Part shown: positions 9,936 through 20,343 of the stretch, piece by piece
Position numbering within the stretch: the stretch's first letter is position 1
How the letters are laid out: each line of letters begins with the position of its first letter
Assembly: GCA_947646735.1 (NCBI GenBank)
Contig: CANTFK010000164.1
Coordinates: 248,001-312,000 of the forward strand
Reading direction: 5' to 3'
Origin: Peronospora farinosa
Taxonomy: Eukaryota > Oomycota > Peronosporomycetes > Peronosporales > Peronosporaceae
DNA: 64,000 nucleotides
Program-made: the position numbers and the translations under genes
Notes under the pieces: model-generated
Told to the model about the DNA's origin: nothing
Seen by the model: the letters and a program-made list of their open reading frames with translations, nothing else
The model's database searches: none

Positions 9936-12900
9936 ATGGGTGATGCTGTACTGCGTGTACAGAGCCATCTACAGAGTCTCGCACGTGAAAACTGGTCAGC
10001 ATTGGAAGAGAAACATGTGTACAATATATCGTGGCTTCGAAATGAGCTAACGGAGATCGCGCGTTCGCTGGAGATCAAGTCAAACTTTGAGTACAAACCG
10101 GTCCCTATGACGTCATTTTGCAGGTAAATAAGGTCTTTTAAACCATTAAATGAGCTTAAATGGATACAAGAGACGTGTATACTAATGTATGCGTTGTTTT
10201 TGGGGTGTTTTTGACGGTTTGTAGAGCCGAAAATGTCATTTTTGACGTGTCTGGACCAGCTCGGAAGAAGCACAAGATTGAGAAACAAGTAGAAGATATG
10301 AGGGATGTTCCGGCTATGGACAAGGAAGAGAGAGAGAGATCGAGACGTTCCATGCAGTTACGACCAAGGGCCGTGAGTATGGAGACGACCATGGACATTG
10401 ATACAAAAAGTGCGACGAGGAAGAGAGAACAGCCTTCTTTGATGCTGTTACAGGACGTGAGCAAGCTTAAAGTGGTTGATTTACGGCTTGAATTGAAGAA
10501 AAGAGGACTGAAAACTAGTGGACGGAAGGTCGTACTTTGTGATCGATTGTTGGAGGCACTAGAGAAGGAGGAGAAGGAAGAGATGGAGAAGAAAGACGAG
10601 ATAGTAGAGGAGACACGAGAGAGAGAGGTGATTGTGATTGATGACGATTGTGAGGGAGATGAAATTGTCCGAGAGAGCATGGAGTCGTCACGGAGTGTCG
10701 TGACAAGTCAGTTGTCACAGGAAGTTGCAGCGGAGGACGAGAAGGAGAAAGAAACGAGAGTGTCTACTCCTGTGAGTGGAGACGGACAACACCCGTCTTT
10801 TCTACAGACAAGTGAAGAAGACGTGTCGAAGACAGAGTGTGTTTTACGGACAGTGAAAGTGCCATCTTCAGTAGAAATAGCTTCAGAGGCTGACTCAGTG
10901 GAACAGCGACAGCGACAGCTTCTTTCCGACTCCAATATTGCATCGCCTGTCGGCAACACTAGGGACAGTGTTGAGCTCGCTGCAGCTGACGGTCCAAAAG
11001 AGTTGATTGCTCACGATGTACTGAGGGTGACACGAAAATCGATGCAGGTTGGCGGACAGAGTGAACTCTCGAGTCCATTTGCGTGGAAGAGAAAATCTAT
11101 TCTGCGGAAGGCTTCGTCACTGGCGTCTTGTACGCATGGGCCCGTTCGGAATGTCAGCTTCGCTCCTACGGACAAGATGTACACGATTGTTGATAGCTCT
11201 CAGACTGATTCCACGCAACCTGAACCCAGTCCAGAAAAAGCTCCTTCGCCAATTGAATCACATACTTTACGTGATGAGACTAAACTTGAGAGCAAGTTTA
11301 CTGGATTGGACATTGCTCTGGAAGATAATGCGAAGCTAAAAATTGTGAGCACGAATGTCGCTCCTGCTTCGGCTTCAATAATACCACAAGATTCTATTCC
11401 GGCAATGTCCGTAAAAGAGACAGAGGAGCAACGCAAGAAGCGAGAGTTTGACGAGACAGTTCAGCGCGAAGCTGAAAAGTTTCGACTTGCTGCAAAGCTG
11501 TCTGTGCAGAAGAGGCTAGAAGAAGTTAATGCAAGCAAGGCACTCTGGGCGAAAGGTGATCAGTTAAAGGCGAGGCTGCGGGCCTCGTCTGCTGGTGACA
11601 AAAGGAAAAGTGCTCGTACGCCTTTGTCGTTAAACGAGAAATCTGCTTTTGATCAGGTCTCACCCCCCATCTCCGAGTCGTCGACTGCCAGTGAAAGTAC
11701 TTCTACATCTTCAGACTCGAATCGCTCGACTACTTCAGTTTTGAAAGATGAGACTAGGACCCTTCACACGACTCGATTAGCTGCTGAAGAAGCAAAGGAG
11801 CAAGAATTTATACGATCAATGTCCCGCGAACAAGAAACCAAAAGCACTCCGAACATGGTATCAGGCTCACTGCATGACCTTACAGCTCCCCATGCTACGC
11901 ATGCCATGGTTGATATAAAGCATCAAGTTGAACGCTCGATGTCTCATCAGCTGATAGGTATGCCTGCAGCAAAGTCGTTGCCAGCTACCGAGAGAATGCC
12001 ACAAGAATTATCCGAGACCCACGCTGCTCGTCTGGATATTGAATCGCAGCAATTGCAACGGCCTTCCTTCGTGTCGTCAACGACATCAAGCATAGATGGG
12101 GCCGAGTCCGAGCCGCCGAATATACATTCGGCAAAACCTATGTCAAACCGCGATAGGTCGGACTCACTATCCTCGACGGTCTCGTCGATACCCGAGCAAT
12201 CAATTGTGGAAAATGCGCTGAAATCCGCGGCATTGACGGTGACTAATGCCAATCGACGACCTATCACGAATCTAGTTAGCGGAGTACACTCTTTCACAAC
12301 GTTGCTGGAGAAGAAAAATACTCAAGAAGGAAACAGAGGCCGCAGTGCCCCCGTGATAAATGCGCTGAAGCTTGCTGAGAAGTCTCGTGTACTCGAAGAA
12401 AAGAAAAGGCTGGAGAAGGAGGGGCGTAAGGCGATACTGAAAAGGAAAATGGAAGAGCATAGGAAAGTGGCGGCGCTAAAAGAGAAGGCTGAGAAGGATG
12501 CTCAGGCGAAGCGTGAGCAAGAGCGGTTAAACGTGCGGAAGAAGCGTGAGGCCGAGTTAGCAAGGCAACGTCAACAAAAGCTAAAGGAGATGCGTGCGGG
12601 GCTTGAGAAGAAGCGAGCGATGCTCGCAGCTGAAAAGAAAGCTGTTTACTCATCTAGTGCGACTTTGTTGGGCAAATCCACAACTTCTGCTACAATGGCA
12701 TCGCACCATAAGCATCGCGGCCTCACACCTACACCTGCGGTTCCCCAGCCTACTGCAAAGCCCATATCGAAGCCGCTACAGAAACTCGTCTCTAAGCAGA
12801 TACCAAAGTCTGTTTCCAATGCACTTCCAGCATCAAAGTCAGCATCAAAACCCATGCCAAAGCCTGCTTCAAGACTTCCGATGGCATCTCCTGTTCCTGC

Positions 12901-13273
12901 GAAACATGCCCCGAAAAGTCATTCGCCCGAGGTTGTGAATTATGAGATGTCGGACAATGCTGAGTCCTCAGACGGTGACAGTGGCGACTCGGATGCGGAT
13001 CGTCACGGAAAGAAGAAAGTGCCGAGATGGGCCCAAAAGGACCACCTTAACAAGGTTTTACACGCGCAGTTTGGCAAGAACGCCATTGACCCATCACCTG
13101 CTATATTTCAGGACTTTGTCGACACGTGCAATCTAGAGGCCATCTTTGAGACGAACGACGTTCACAAAAAGAAGAAGTTTGCGAGGCGGACAAGTAGCGG
13201 TAACTGGCTGGCTGATCGCCCAACAGCACGGGACAGAGCCTTGTATCAACGCGACATGGGGTACGATCGGTGA
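9936..13273 (+). CDS. INCENP: INCENP-like chromosomal passenger protein with SAP domain
   Basis: Exon 1 (9936-10123) and exon 2 (10225-13273), joined by a 101-bp GT-AG intron, encode 1078 residues. A SAP DNA-binding motif lies at about residues 141-175 (VVDLRLELKKRGLKTSGRK then LCDRLLEAL). A long low-complexity Ser/Thr-rich middle follows. At about residues 778-868 there is a highly charged single-alpha-helix stretch (EEKKRLEKEGRKAILKRK onward), as in INCENP, where this helix contacts microtubules. The C-terminus, about residues 993-1068, is an IN-box: PRWAQKDHLNKVL, then LEAIF, and RRTSSGNW, the TSS site phosphorylated by Aurora kinase in the family. The role is therefore activation and localisation of Aurora in mitosis. 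The N-terminal 62 residues could correspond to the survivin/borealin-binding helix, which I cannot confirm. A nuclear SAP domain in INCENP is unusual compared with animals and yeast. Confidence 0.88.
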
Positions 13274-13365
13274 ATTGAGCGAGCGCAGGTAGGAGCAAAG
13301 GAGGAAGATTGCTTGTGTGCGTTGTGTTAACTGTATTTTGGTGAAGTTATAATAATATTTGCGAG

Positions 13366-13683
13366 TTGCCACAGTTTGCCCAGTGCAAGATACATGGAGA
13401 AACACGCGAAGAAGGTGTACGGTTGTTTGTTGTCGTTCATGCTGCTTTTGGAGTTGCTACACTAAAGTTTCCAAGCGCCTGTTGTTTTTGCTTTTTCATG
13501 GGCTTGAGGGGAAGAGCAAGTCAACAGCTTGCTGCTATCTCTCTGTGTGCTCGCGCTCTTGAGAGAAATAATCGCCACTTTGAGCAAAGCTGCTTGATCT
13601 ACAGGACCGTCGTCCGTGCATCGATGAATCCGAAACTAGCCGATGAAGTGCTACTCAACCCATCGGATGACAAGTTTTCGTAA
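13366..13683 (+). CDS. Possible small hypothetical ORF, 105 residues
   Basis: An open frame begins at the ATG at 13366 in the 462-bp gap between INCENP and the FYVE-GAF gene. Its second half (from about LRGRASQQLAAISLCARALE to its end) reads like a plausible helical protein. The first half is Cys/Phe-rich and may be non-coding. It matches no family I recognise. It could be a 3' exon of a small gene or chance. Confidence 0.25.
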   Translation: MPQFAQCKIHGETREEGVRLFVVVHAAFGVATLKFPSACCFCFFMGLRGRASQQLAAISLCARALERNNRHFEQSCLIYRTVVRASMNPKLADEVLLNPSDDKFS

Positions 13684-13735
13684 CAGGTGAAGCGACGATC
13701 TTGAAATCGCCTGAAGCATAGATGCGCAAGACGGT

Positions 13736-14743
13736 CTACTCCTGTGCCAATAAATCCATCACATGATCAGCGAGGATATCGAGAGTGATACGCATCTTTG
13801 ACGAGGAAGCAGCGCTGCGAGCACGAGTGTCGAGTGCCACAATGCACCCAAGTGCTGGTCCAACAGTCTCACGGATATTGAAGAGAGGAGAAGCTCCAAG
13901 AAACTGAAACCTGCTGGGATCAACCGACGAAGTAGGAGCAGAAGAGTTGGCGGTGTCAGGCACGGTGAAAGCATTCTGTGTGCAAAGCGCCTGGCTGCAA
14001 ATAGAGAGGAACGTGGGGTCATGCAGAACTTGTGGATGGAGTCCTTTGTGTGCAATTACGCACAGGTGGTGATCCTGAATAAGAACGATAGCCCCGCCAA
14101 TGCAGTCGAGATAGTCTATAAGCAGAGAGCAGACCGAGTGGAGCTTCTGGTTATGGTATTGACTGACAATCACATCGAATTCTCGTGCACACTGCGGTGG
14201 CGAAGGTCTCGGCGTGATCGACCAGGAAAACGAACACGGCGAGGCTAAAGTAGGTGAAGGAGTGCAGTCACTTGTCACCATGGTCGAAAGCGAATTAGCT
14301 GATCGGCTTAGGCGGAGTTTGAAGCTATGCGGTTCTCCCTTGAAAGGCCAGTCGACACCACCGACAAGCGTGTGTTTGCTTGTGTTCTTCTGCACGCAGC
14401 GAGCGCACGTATATGCTAGATCCACACCCTGCTCCGGGACATTCACGAGACAGAAACCCAGACATCGACGGCAGCAAATGTCACCACACTACAAACGTGA
14501 ACGATAATTGTAAGTTACGCGTGATTGGAACAAGAAGTGGATACCCGACTCTAGACTTACTGCTCGGCAATGATGTTTCCAGCGAAGTAATCCAAACTTT
14601 TTCGCGCAAACGCCACAACGCAAGACTTTGTCGTCTTTCTTCCACGCTGATACAGAGACACCGGATATCACCTTCGGTCTCGACCGAGCCGACTGCGCAT
14701 AGCTGTACAAGGAGGAGCACGAGAGCGGAAGACGATCAGCCAT
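13736..14743 (-). CDS. FYVE zinc finger-GAF domain protein
   Basis: Two exons on the minus strand, 14743-14561 and 14488-13736, joined by a GT-AG intron (14560-14489), encode 311 residues. The splice completes a FYVE finger: CGVCAKKF, LLRWKHHCRACGDICCRRC, then YTCARC, with eight metal ligands and the R-x-HHCR-x-CG core that binds PI3P on endosomes. After a Ser/Pro linker, about residues 150-311 form a GAF-like domain (FDVIVSQYHNQKL, GGAIVLIQDHHLCVIAHKG, then ALGCIVALDTRAR and a final helix). Oomycetes have many START-like/FYVE/GAF proteins. Here I cannot find the START-like part: upstream sequence has frames closed by stops. Either the N-terminus is short, or the 5' part is decayed or lies in exons I cannot resolve. 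It is probably an endosomal adaptor; ligand unknown. Confidence 0.75.
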
Positions 14744-15426
14744 TGATGCTGTGAATGGCCTGCGTGCTTATGTCGCTGGGTAAATGAGAAGTGGCAAGAC
14801 TGCAGTTTCTATGCTTCGGAAGGACGACGACGGTCTCATTTTCAGTGCAGTCTTCTAGGGATCAATCTGACCTGCAGTAATACGTCTGGACAGTTTTCAG
14901 GTATGATATCCCTTCCACCGGACTGACTGGAATGTCATGCAAGTTTCGATGAGAGAGCACTGCTGTGGAATCTGCTGGGAATGAAACCAGCAAAACGGCT
15001 ACAGTTTTTATCCTGTCCCTGACTCAAGCACGAGTGATTGTTTGCAGGATACAACCGACACATATAGAAGGGCTCCTCCATTCGTGGTCACAACTTTCAT
15101 CCCAGCGCGAAGCTCGAGAGATATCCGATCCACTAAGTGACTGCGACTTATAGATGACGCCTTCTTCGTTTTCTAATGACCAGAACAATGGTCGGTATAT
15201 GAATCCTAGGACTCCAATCGTTGATAGTCCAAGAAACGATAAGCTATAGTGATATGGTCATTCATCTCTAATGCATTGGTCGTTGGTGAGTACGTCTGGA
15301 TTACAAGAAGAGATTGTAAGCTCGGACCTGGTCTTAAGACATCATCAAACGCTGCGACAGCCTCAGATTCCACTGACAGAACACGAACGATACTCCCGAT
15401 TGTTCTCTACCTTAACACTTGGAGAT
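14744..15426. other. Divergent spacer between FYVE-GAF and methyltransferase genes
   Basis: About 680 bp. The part next to 14743 on the minus strand reads as short coding-like fragments in shifting frames and may be the eroded 5' end of the FYVE-GAF gene. The right side should contain the methyltransferase promoter. An in-frame ATG at 15271 could extend the methyltransferase by 52 residues. Confidence 0.4.
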
Positions 15427-16334
15427 ATGGGTGATCGTCTGGAGATCACACGAACTACTTGGAACAAGTTCGCGGTGCGATTTACAGAGACGGCAAACAA
15501 GCGCATGACGTTGCAGTGTGCTCAGCATTTGCACTCGCACATGCAACTGGATTGCGCTCAGAACGTGCTCGAGGTCGCAGCTGGAGCTGGTTTGGGATCG
15601 CTCGATATCGCTCAGTACCTGCTTGAGGACTGTTCCAAGCTGCCTCAAGATTCCAAGCGGACGTTCACGGTCACGGACCTGTCGCCAGTGATGATTGACA
15701 TGGCTGAAAAGAACTTGAGCGGTGTTTGTTCGGATATCGTTGAGATCACATGCAGAGAAGCTAACGGTAAGTTGACCTCACTAAGCTTTCGATTCCTCAG
15801 TCTTTACTTCATGCGCTAATGCTTGGAGGTGCAGGTCAAGATCTGTCGGATATCGCTACCGGTTCCATTGACCGCTACGTTGCCAGTCTCTGTCTGCAGC
15901 TCACACCGGACCCTGATGCGTTACTCCGTGAAGCTAGTCGAGTATTGACCGCCGACGGGATGGCGGGGTTCACCATTTGGGGATCCCCTGACCGGAGCGG
16001 CAACTTTGTCATTAGCACAGCTGCAAACAAAGAGCTCGGTTTCGATGAGAATGTGACGGAGCATCCGAATTTTATCATGGGCAAGGACATCCCAGCACTG
16101 CGCCAGCGTTTTCTTAAGGCTGGATTCAAACGCATTCAATTGTGGCCGTTCCAGTGTGTGGTGGAGCTTTGGAGTGGCGAGGAGTTTGCGAAGTTCCAAG
16201 AGAGAATGATGTGCCTCGAGGACAAAGAGCTGCAGACCAAGCGCTTTGCAGTCATCAAACGTATGGCTGATGAGTGGCTCGCCAAGGGCACTCCGATCGG
16301 TTTGGAGACTTATATCATTCTCGCCAGAAAATAG
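15427..16334 (+). CDS. SAM-dependent class I methyltransferase
   Basis: Exon 1 (15427-15766) and exon 2 (15835-16334), with GTAAGT donor and GCAG acceptor, encode 279 residues from the ATG at 15427. Motif I, VLEVAAGAGLGSLD, is the glycine-rich SAM-binding loop (family E-x-G-x-G-x-G, here E-V-A-A-G-A-G). TFTVTDLSPVMIDMA is motif II with the acidic ribose-binding Asp, and DRYVASLCLQLTPDPDALLREASRVL corresponds to the post-motif III helix region. The second half has WGSPDRSGNF and ends IILARK. The fold resembles UbiE/COQ5-like or methyltransferase-11/25 enzymes; the substrate cannot be told from sequence. No targeting peptide is evident, so it is probably cytosolic. An upstream in-frame ATG at 15271 would add residues that look unconserved, which is why I chose 15427. 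Confidence 0.82.
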
Positions 16335-16623
16335 CTATGATTGAGGAATCGACGCTGTAGTTTGGTACTAAGGTTCTTCTCGAGGCAAAGAAACGAAGCC
16401 GTTATGGCCTGTAAAGGGTGTCTTGTGTTCCAGTGAATCGCATGGGTACGCACATGCAAGCTAGGATTGATTGCATCGGTGTGCCCCCAAGTCGCACAAA
16501 TGAGAAGAGAAAGAAAATGGTACGTAAGGTAAGACGGTCTCGTACGTCGTCTCCCAACTTTCATCCACGCCATTCACTACCTTATCCTTCAATCGGGCTT
16601 TGAGCAGCAACACGCATTCCAAG

Positions 16624-17628
16624 ATGATGACGATACAGCTACTGCTCCGCCGCCAAGCTACGAAGGCACTTAAGCCCCAACTTTTCCCATTCTCTTTCGC
16701 TCCTTCCTCAGCATGCTTCTTGTCAACTGCTCCAGCCGACCCAACACCATCACCTGACAAGAACAAGAAAGAGAAGAAAGAGGATACCGAGACCCACTCC
16801 GAGCCCGTTGACGCTACTAGCGAGCCTGCCTACAAGGCTCATTTCCTGGAATCCAAGAACGTAGATCCGCTTCGTACGACAAACGAAGACGGTGAACCTG
16901 TGTGGGATCACCCCATCAAGCACGCCGTCTACGACCTCGACAAGATCACAACTGTGGAGCAGAAACACCACCCCGTCACCAAGATGCACGAACGCGTCGC
17001 TTTTTCGGCGGTCAAGGCACTCCGTTCGGGTTTTGACATCGTCTCGGGCTACCGTGGACCGGGAGGCGCGATGACCGAAAAGGACTGGCTCAACCGTTGT
17101 CTTTTCCTCGAGTCCGTGGCAGGGGTGCCCGGCATGGTAGGCGGCATGTTGCGTCACCTTCGTTCGCTTCGCATGTTCAAGCGCGACTATGGCTGGATCC
17201 ACACACTACTAGAAGAGGCCGAGAATGAGCGTATGCACCTCCTGATCTTCATGAACCTCAAGCAACCGAACTATTTCTTCCGTGCGCTCGTGGTTGGTGC
17301 ACAGGGCGTCTTCTTTAACGCCTTCTTCCTTACGTATCTGGTGTCGCCCAAAATTTGTCACCGCTTTGTGGGGTATTTGGAGGAAGAGGCCGTCAAGACG
17401 TACACGTACCTGCTCAAGGACATTGAAGATGGCCATCTGGATGCGTGGAAACAGAAGAAGGCGCCACTCATCGCACAGACATATTACAAGCTACCAAAGG
17501 ACGCGTCTGTGTACGACATGGTCAAATGCATTCGAGCGGATGAGTGTCACCACCGTGACGTGAATCACACGTTTGCGAATCTGGACCAGAAGAAGGGCGT
17601 AAATCCCTTTGTGGAAAGCCACGACTAA
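16624..17628 (+). CDS. AOX: Mitochondrial alternative oxidase
   Basis: An intron-free frame of 334 residues starting MMTIQLLLRRQATKAL, a mitochondrial leader. All four diiron motifs are present: LFLESVAGVPGM, EEAENERMHLL, YLEEEAVKTYT and RADECHHRDVNH. They supply the four Glu and two His ligands of the non-heme di-iron centre. The enzyme oxidises ubiquinol and reduces oxygen to water at the matrix face of the inner membrane without pumping protons, bypassing complexes III and IV. Length and motif spacing are normal for the family. The coding sequence is more GC-rich than its surroundings, as expected for a well-expressed gene. An unspecific purine-rich leader precedes the start. Confidence 0.97.
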   Translation: MMTIQLLLRRQATKALKPQLFPFSFAPSSACFLSTAPADPTPSPDKNKKEKKEDTETHSEPVDATSEPAYKAHFLESKNVDPLRTTNEDGEPVWDHPIKHAVYDLDKITTVEQKHHPVTKMHERVAFSAVKALRSGFDIVSGYRGPGGAMTEKDWLNRCLFLESVAGVPGMVGGMLRHLRSLRMFKRDYGWIHTLLEEAENERMHLLIFMNLKQPNYFFRALVVGAQGVFFNAFFLTYLVSPKICHRFVGYLEEEAVKTYTYLLKDIEDGHLDAWKQKKAPLIAQTYYKLPKDASVYDMVKCIRADECHHRDVNHTFANLDQKKGVNPFVESHD

Positions 17629-18041
17629 GTCTTTTGTCTGTCTAGTTGCAACCTACGACGACAAGAAGTCTGGCTAGGAGAAGGAGGTCATTTAGTTGAT
17701 GAATGCTCGAGAGAATCGATCTCCCAGCGCTAGTTTTCCAATAGCCATTGTGCTTTTCAATCATTCAGTTTTTTGTGAAGAATACCCAATTCAAAAGCCT
17801 TGTCGTCTAGTCCCTCAAGCACGACGTAAAAGCTCCTGTCAAGTGGAATAAAACAACCGAGCAACAAGTGAAACAATAGCATCTCGAGCGGCTAAGGCTA
17901 CAGTATTTGAAGTGCCTTGATCAAGACGTCCCAAGTCTTTTTTGCAAACCATAACCTGTTTTTCCTCGAAATTTCATAATAAAGTCGAATAATATCGGTG
18001 GACTTTAGTGTTGATAAAGTGCTGCTATTATCTAGTGGACA
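17629..18041. other. Spacer between AOX and HAD-fold gene
   Basis: 413 bp holding the AOX 3' region and the promoter of the next gene; AT-rich near 17930-18020. I see no other feature. Confidence 0.5.
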
Positions 18042-19100
18042 ATGGCGTCGAGGCGCCGTCCAAGTGTGGACCAGGAAGAGACCCAGGCGGCTATGGAAGT
18101 TGCCGTCGGATTGCAATCTACAGGTGCCAAACTCGTGTGTATTGATTTTGATGCCACATTTGTGACTGTACACACGGGCGGTCTATGGGCCGCTTCGGCT
18201 CTGGAACTGCGTACATACGTCCGTCGTTTCTTCCTCCTACTTGTACCGCTATTGTGTGAGGCCCATGTAAATGTAGCCATTGTAACCTTTAGTCCACAAG
18301 TCGAGTTGATCCAGGACGTGCTCCGTCTGAGCTTTAGTGATCAAGTAGTGAGTCAACTTGTGGTTCGAGGCGACGACCGTTCCTGGTCCTTGACACAAGA
18401 CCAGACGGCGTCTTTTTTGCCACTTTGGCAGACGGATGGACGTCATTTGAATCGCAAATTCAAACTGCCTTTTATGATCTCTGCTGCACTTGAGGTCCAG
18501 CAAAGATCAGGGGACATTATCTGCAATCGGGACACGGTGCTGGTGGACGATGACGTTGTGAATATCCGAGTTGCCAACGACAGCGGCGTCGTTGGGGTCT
18601 TTTTTGACCCAGAGGAACAGGACATCAAGTTGTTCTGCAAGAGAATCCAAAAATTGCATACATCAGAGCCAGAGTTGGAGCCGACGCCGTTGAGAACCCC
18701 AAGTAAAAAGCCTCGGTCAGGATCAGGTAATCTCAAGCTCGTGGCCAAGTCAAGCCACAAATTTCTGTCTACAAGTAGTGGCAGTGGAGCGAGGAGAAGG
18801 CTGCGTGTAGCTCCTGGAGGTGGAAACGGACGGCCATCGTCGACGTTTAGCATGTGCACACCGTCCCCGGTGATGAAGTTGAAGTGCAGCGTGGAGATGG
18901 GGCGACCAAGGCCCAAGCGAGCATCGAGAATTCTGAGGAATTACAGCAAAGAGATGGAGGCGGCTCTGCCGGCAGTTGCAGAGACGTCGACGTTTTTGGT
19001 TGAGGATGTGCCCAAAACTCCCACGAAACAAACAGGTTCATTGCGAGAAGCGTCCGAGACCCGAGAAATTGAGACGTCGCCTATTGTATACAAGATGTAG
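18042..19100 (+). CDS. HAD-like hydrolase-fold protein with basic disordered tail
   Basis: A single frame of 352 residues from the ATG at 18042. The N-terminal about 200 residues show haloacid-dehalogenase landmarks. Motif I is VCIDFDATF (D-x-D-x-T-like), motif II is VAIVTFSPQ with the Thr/Ser, and a later VLVDDDVVNIRVA carries the paired Asp of motif IV, followed by GVVGVFFDPEE. This suggests a phosphatase acting on an unknown substrate. Residues from about 210 to the end are low-complexity, rich in Ser, Arg, Lys and Pro (TPLRTPSKKPRSGSG, GARRRLRVAP). They look disordered, with possible nuclear localisation or phosphorylation sites. No closer subfamily can be named. Confidence 0.7.
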   Translation: MASRRRPSVDQEETQAAMEVAVGLQSTGAKLVCIDFDATFVTVHTGGLWAASALELRTYVRRFFLLLVPLLCEAHVNVAIVTFSPQVELIQDVLRLSFSDQVVSQLVVRGDDRSWSLTQDQTASFLPLWQTDGRHLNRKFKLPFMISAALEVQQRSGDIICNRDTVLVDDDVVNIRVANDSGVVGVFFDPEEQDIKLFCKRIQKLHTSEPELEPTPLRTPSKKPRSGSGNLKLVAKSSHKFLSTSSGSGARRRLRVAPGGGNGRPSSTFSMCTPSPVMKLKCSVEMGRPRPKRASRILRNYSKEMEAALPAVAETSTFLVEDVPKTPTKQTGSLREASETREIETSPIVYKM

Positions 19101-19375
19101 ACAAGCTAATAGACGAACAACAAGTAGGTATATAGTGAAGTGCAAAGAGCTGTACATACAGGAATTGGCGGCAAGATGAGACACCTGCCAAGGCAGACCC
19201 AGCAGAAGTGTATTCCCTGCAGTAGGTCAGCTACGTAAGAATGTATCCCACATGATGACAATGAAATCAACGTTGACAAGTGTTGCTATCTTGTTTGTTT
19301 ACTAGTAGCAGTATCAAGCACCTCTTAATCCCTATTCCTATCTGCTAGAAAAGATGTCCTTGTCGTCTGGTACTT

Positions 19376-19577
19376 TTAGTGCTTGCCGGTCTTCCAATTC
19401 GGGCAACGATCTTCCTCCTTTACACCTGTCATTGATTATCCTGGTTGTCAGATACATTTCTTATATGAGAGACTACAAGAATTGACAAGACGTACCTTCA
19501 AGGGCAGCATCAATGTGTTTGCCACATCCTCGCCACGTCGTCTTGTGACAAGTAGAGCACTCTATTTTCATGCACAT
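19376..19577 (-). CDS. Small Cys-rich protein, copy 1 (C-terminally shortened paralog)
   Basis: Minus-strand exons 19577-19496 and 19425-19376 join at a GT-AG intron placed exactly as in the plus-strand copy at 19726. The product begins MCMKIECSTCHKTTWRGCGKH, continues as a short helix and then DRCPNWKTGKH, where a TAA ends it; the other copy continues about 14 residues further. The CxxC...CG...C pattern suggests a small metal-binding fold. I recall this as a widely conserved small eukaryotic protein without known function. The upstream frame is open past the ATG (rich in Ser and Pro after a poly-G run), which I regard as non-coding. The early stop may mean that this copy is degenerating. Confidence 0.6.
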
Positions 19578-19725
19578 GATGAACTGGAAGTTAGAAGACG
19601 GTGAATTCGTAAATGAGCTCTTGGGGGGGGGGGGTCCAATCGACGAAGAGCTCATGTATTAAATTATAGAGGATCTATGTAACTGTAGCCGGATTAACGT
19701 GTCTTTGAACGAACCCAAGTCTAAA

Positions 19726-19978
19726 ATGTGCATGAAAACCGAGTGTTCGACTTGCCACAAACCCACATGGAGAGACTGCGGCATGCATATTGAGAGTGCG
19801 CTTAATGGTGCGACTGAATTGTGATTTTGAGCCATGTACTATTTGTATCTTCTAATAAGAGCTTCTGTTGTCGATGTGGGTGGCAGGTGTGAAGGAGGAA
19901 GACCGTTGTCCCAATTGGAAGACCGGCAAGCATTACCATCCTGGACAAGAACCGGAAGGCTGGTGCACCGTACAATAG
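19726..19978 (+). CDS. Small Cys-rich protein, copy 2
   Basis: Exons 19726-19807 and 19887-19978 (GT-AG intron, phase 1) encode 57 residues. The N-terminus is MCMKTECSTCHKPTWRDCG, the exon junction gives NGVKEEDRCPNW, and the end is KTGKHYHPGQEPEGWCTVQ. Six Cys plus His residues (CSTCH, DCGMH, DRCP, GWC) suggest a zinc-binding miniprotein. Function unknown. It stands head to head with copy 1, with exon 1 the same length (82 nt) and the same intron position, so the pair arose by inverted duplication. The shared 148-bp spacer could be a bidirectional promoter. Confidence 0.75.
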
Positions 19979-20343
19979 AGTAGGGAACAGCTACTGATCT
20001 AATACATCCGTGACTAGCGTTTTTACCTCCTTCAAAGACATCCTGGTCATATTCATTTGTCACGTCATTCGGCATGAATTTGTCACCACCACGACCCATT
20101 TTGAGCACCTTTCATCCTTTTGGACAACTATTTGTCTTCGGAGCAAGCACGTGTCGGCTGCGAACGGTTTGCAGGAATGGAAGCTGTGAGGCTGAAATTT
20201 CTGACGTCAGAGGTGGTTCCTAGCATGATAGTTCACAGAGCTGAGTCGACTTGACACATGAACACCCAACCAAGAAGTAAGCTGTGGACTGAAACAAAAT
20301 GTAGGAGATACTTGCCATGACTGTTCTCAATTCCTTACGTTGA
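19979..20343. other. Spacer before MAPEG gene
   Basis: 365 bp between convergent ends of the Cys-rich gene and the MAPEG gene. I see nothing else supportable. Confidence 0.45.

Noticed and set aside
10156..10680. 174-codon Ser-rich minus frame opposite INCENP
   Set aside because: Shadow of Lys/Glu-rich sense codons; no independent features.
19629..19639. G homopolymer run
   Set aside because: Simple homopolymer; could be a sequencing-length artefact and has no evident role beyond possible instability.
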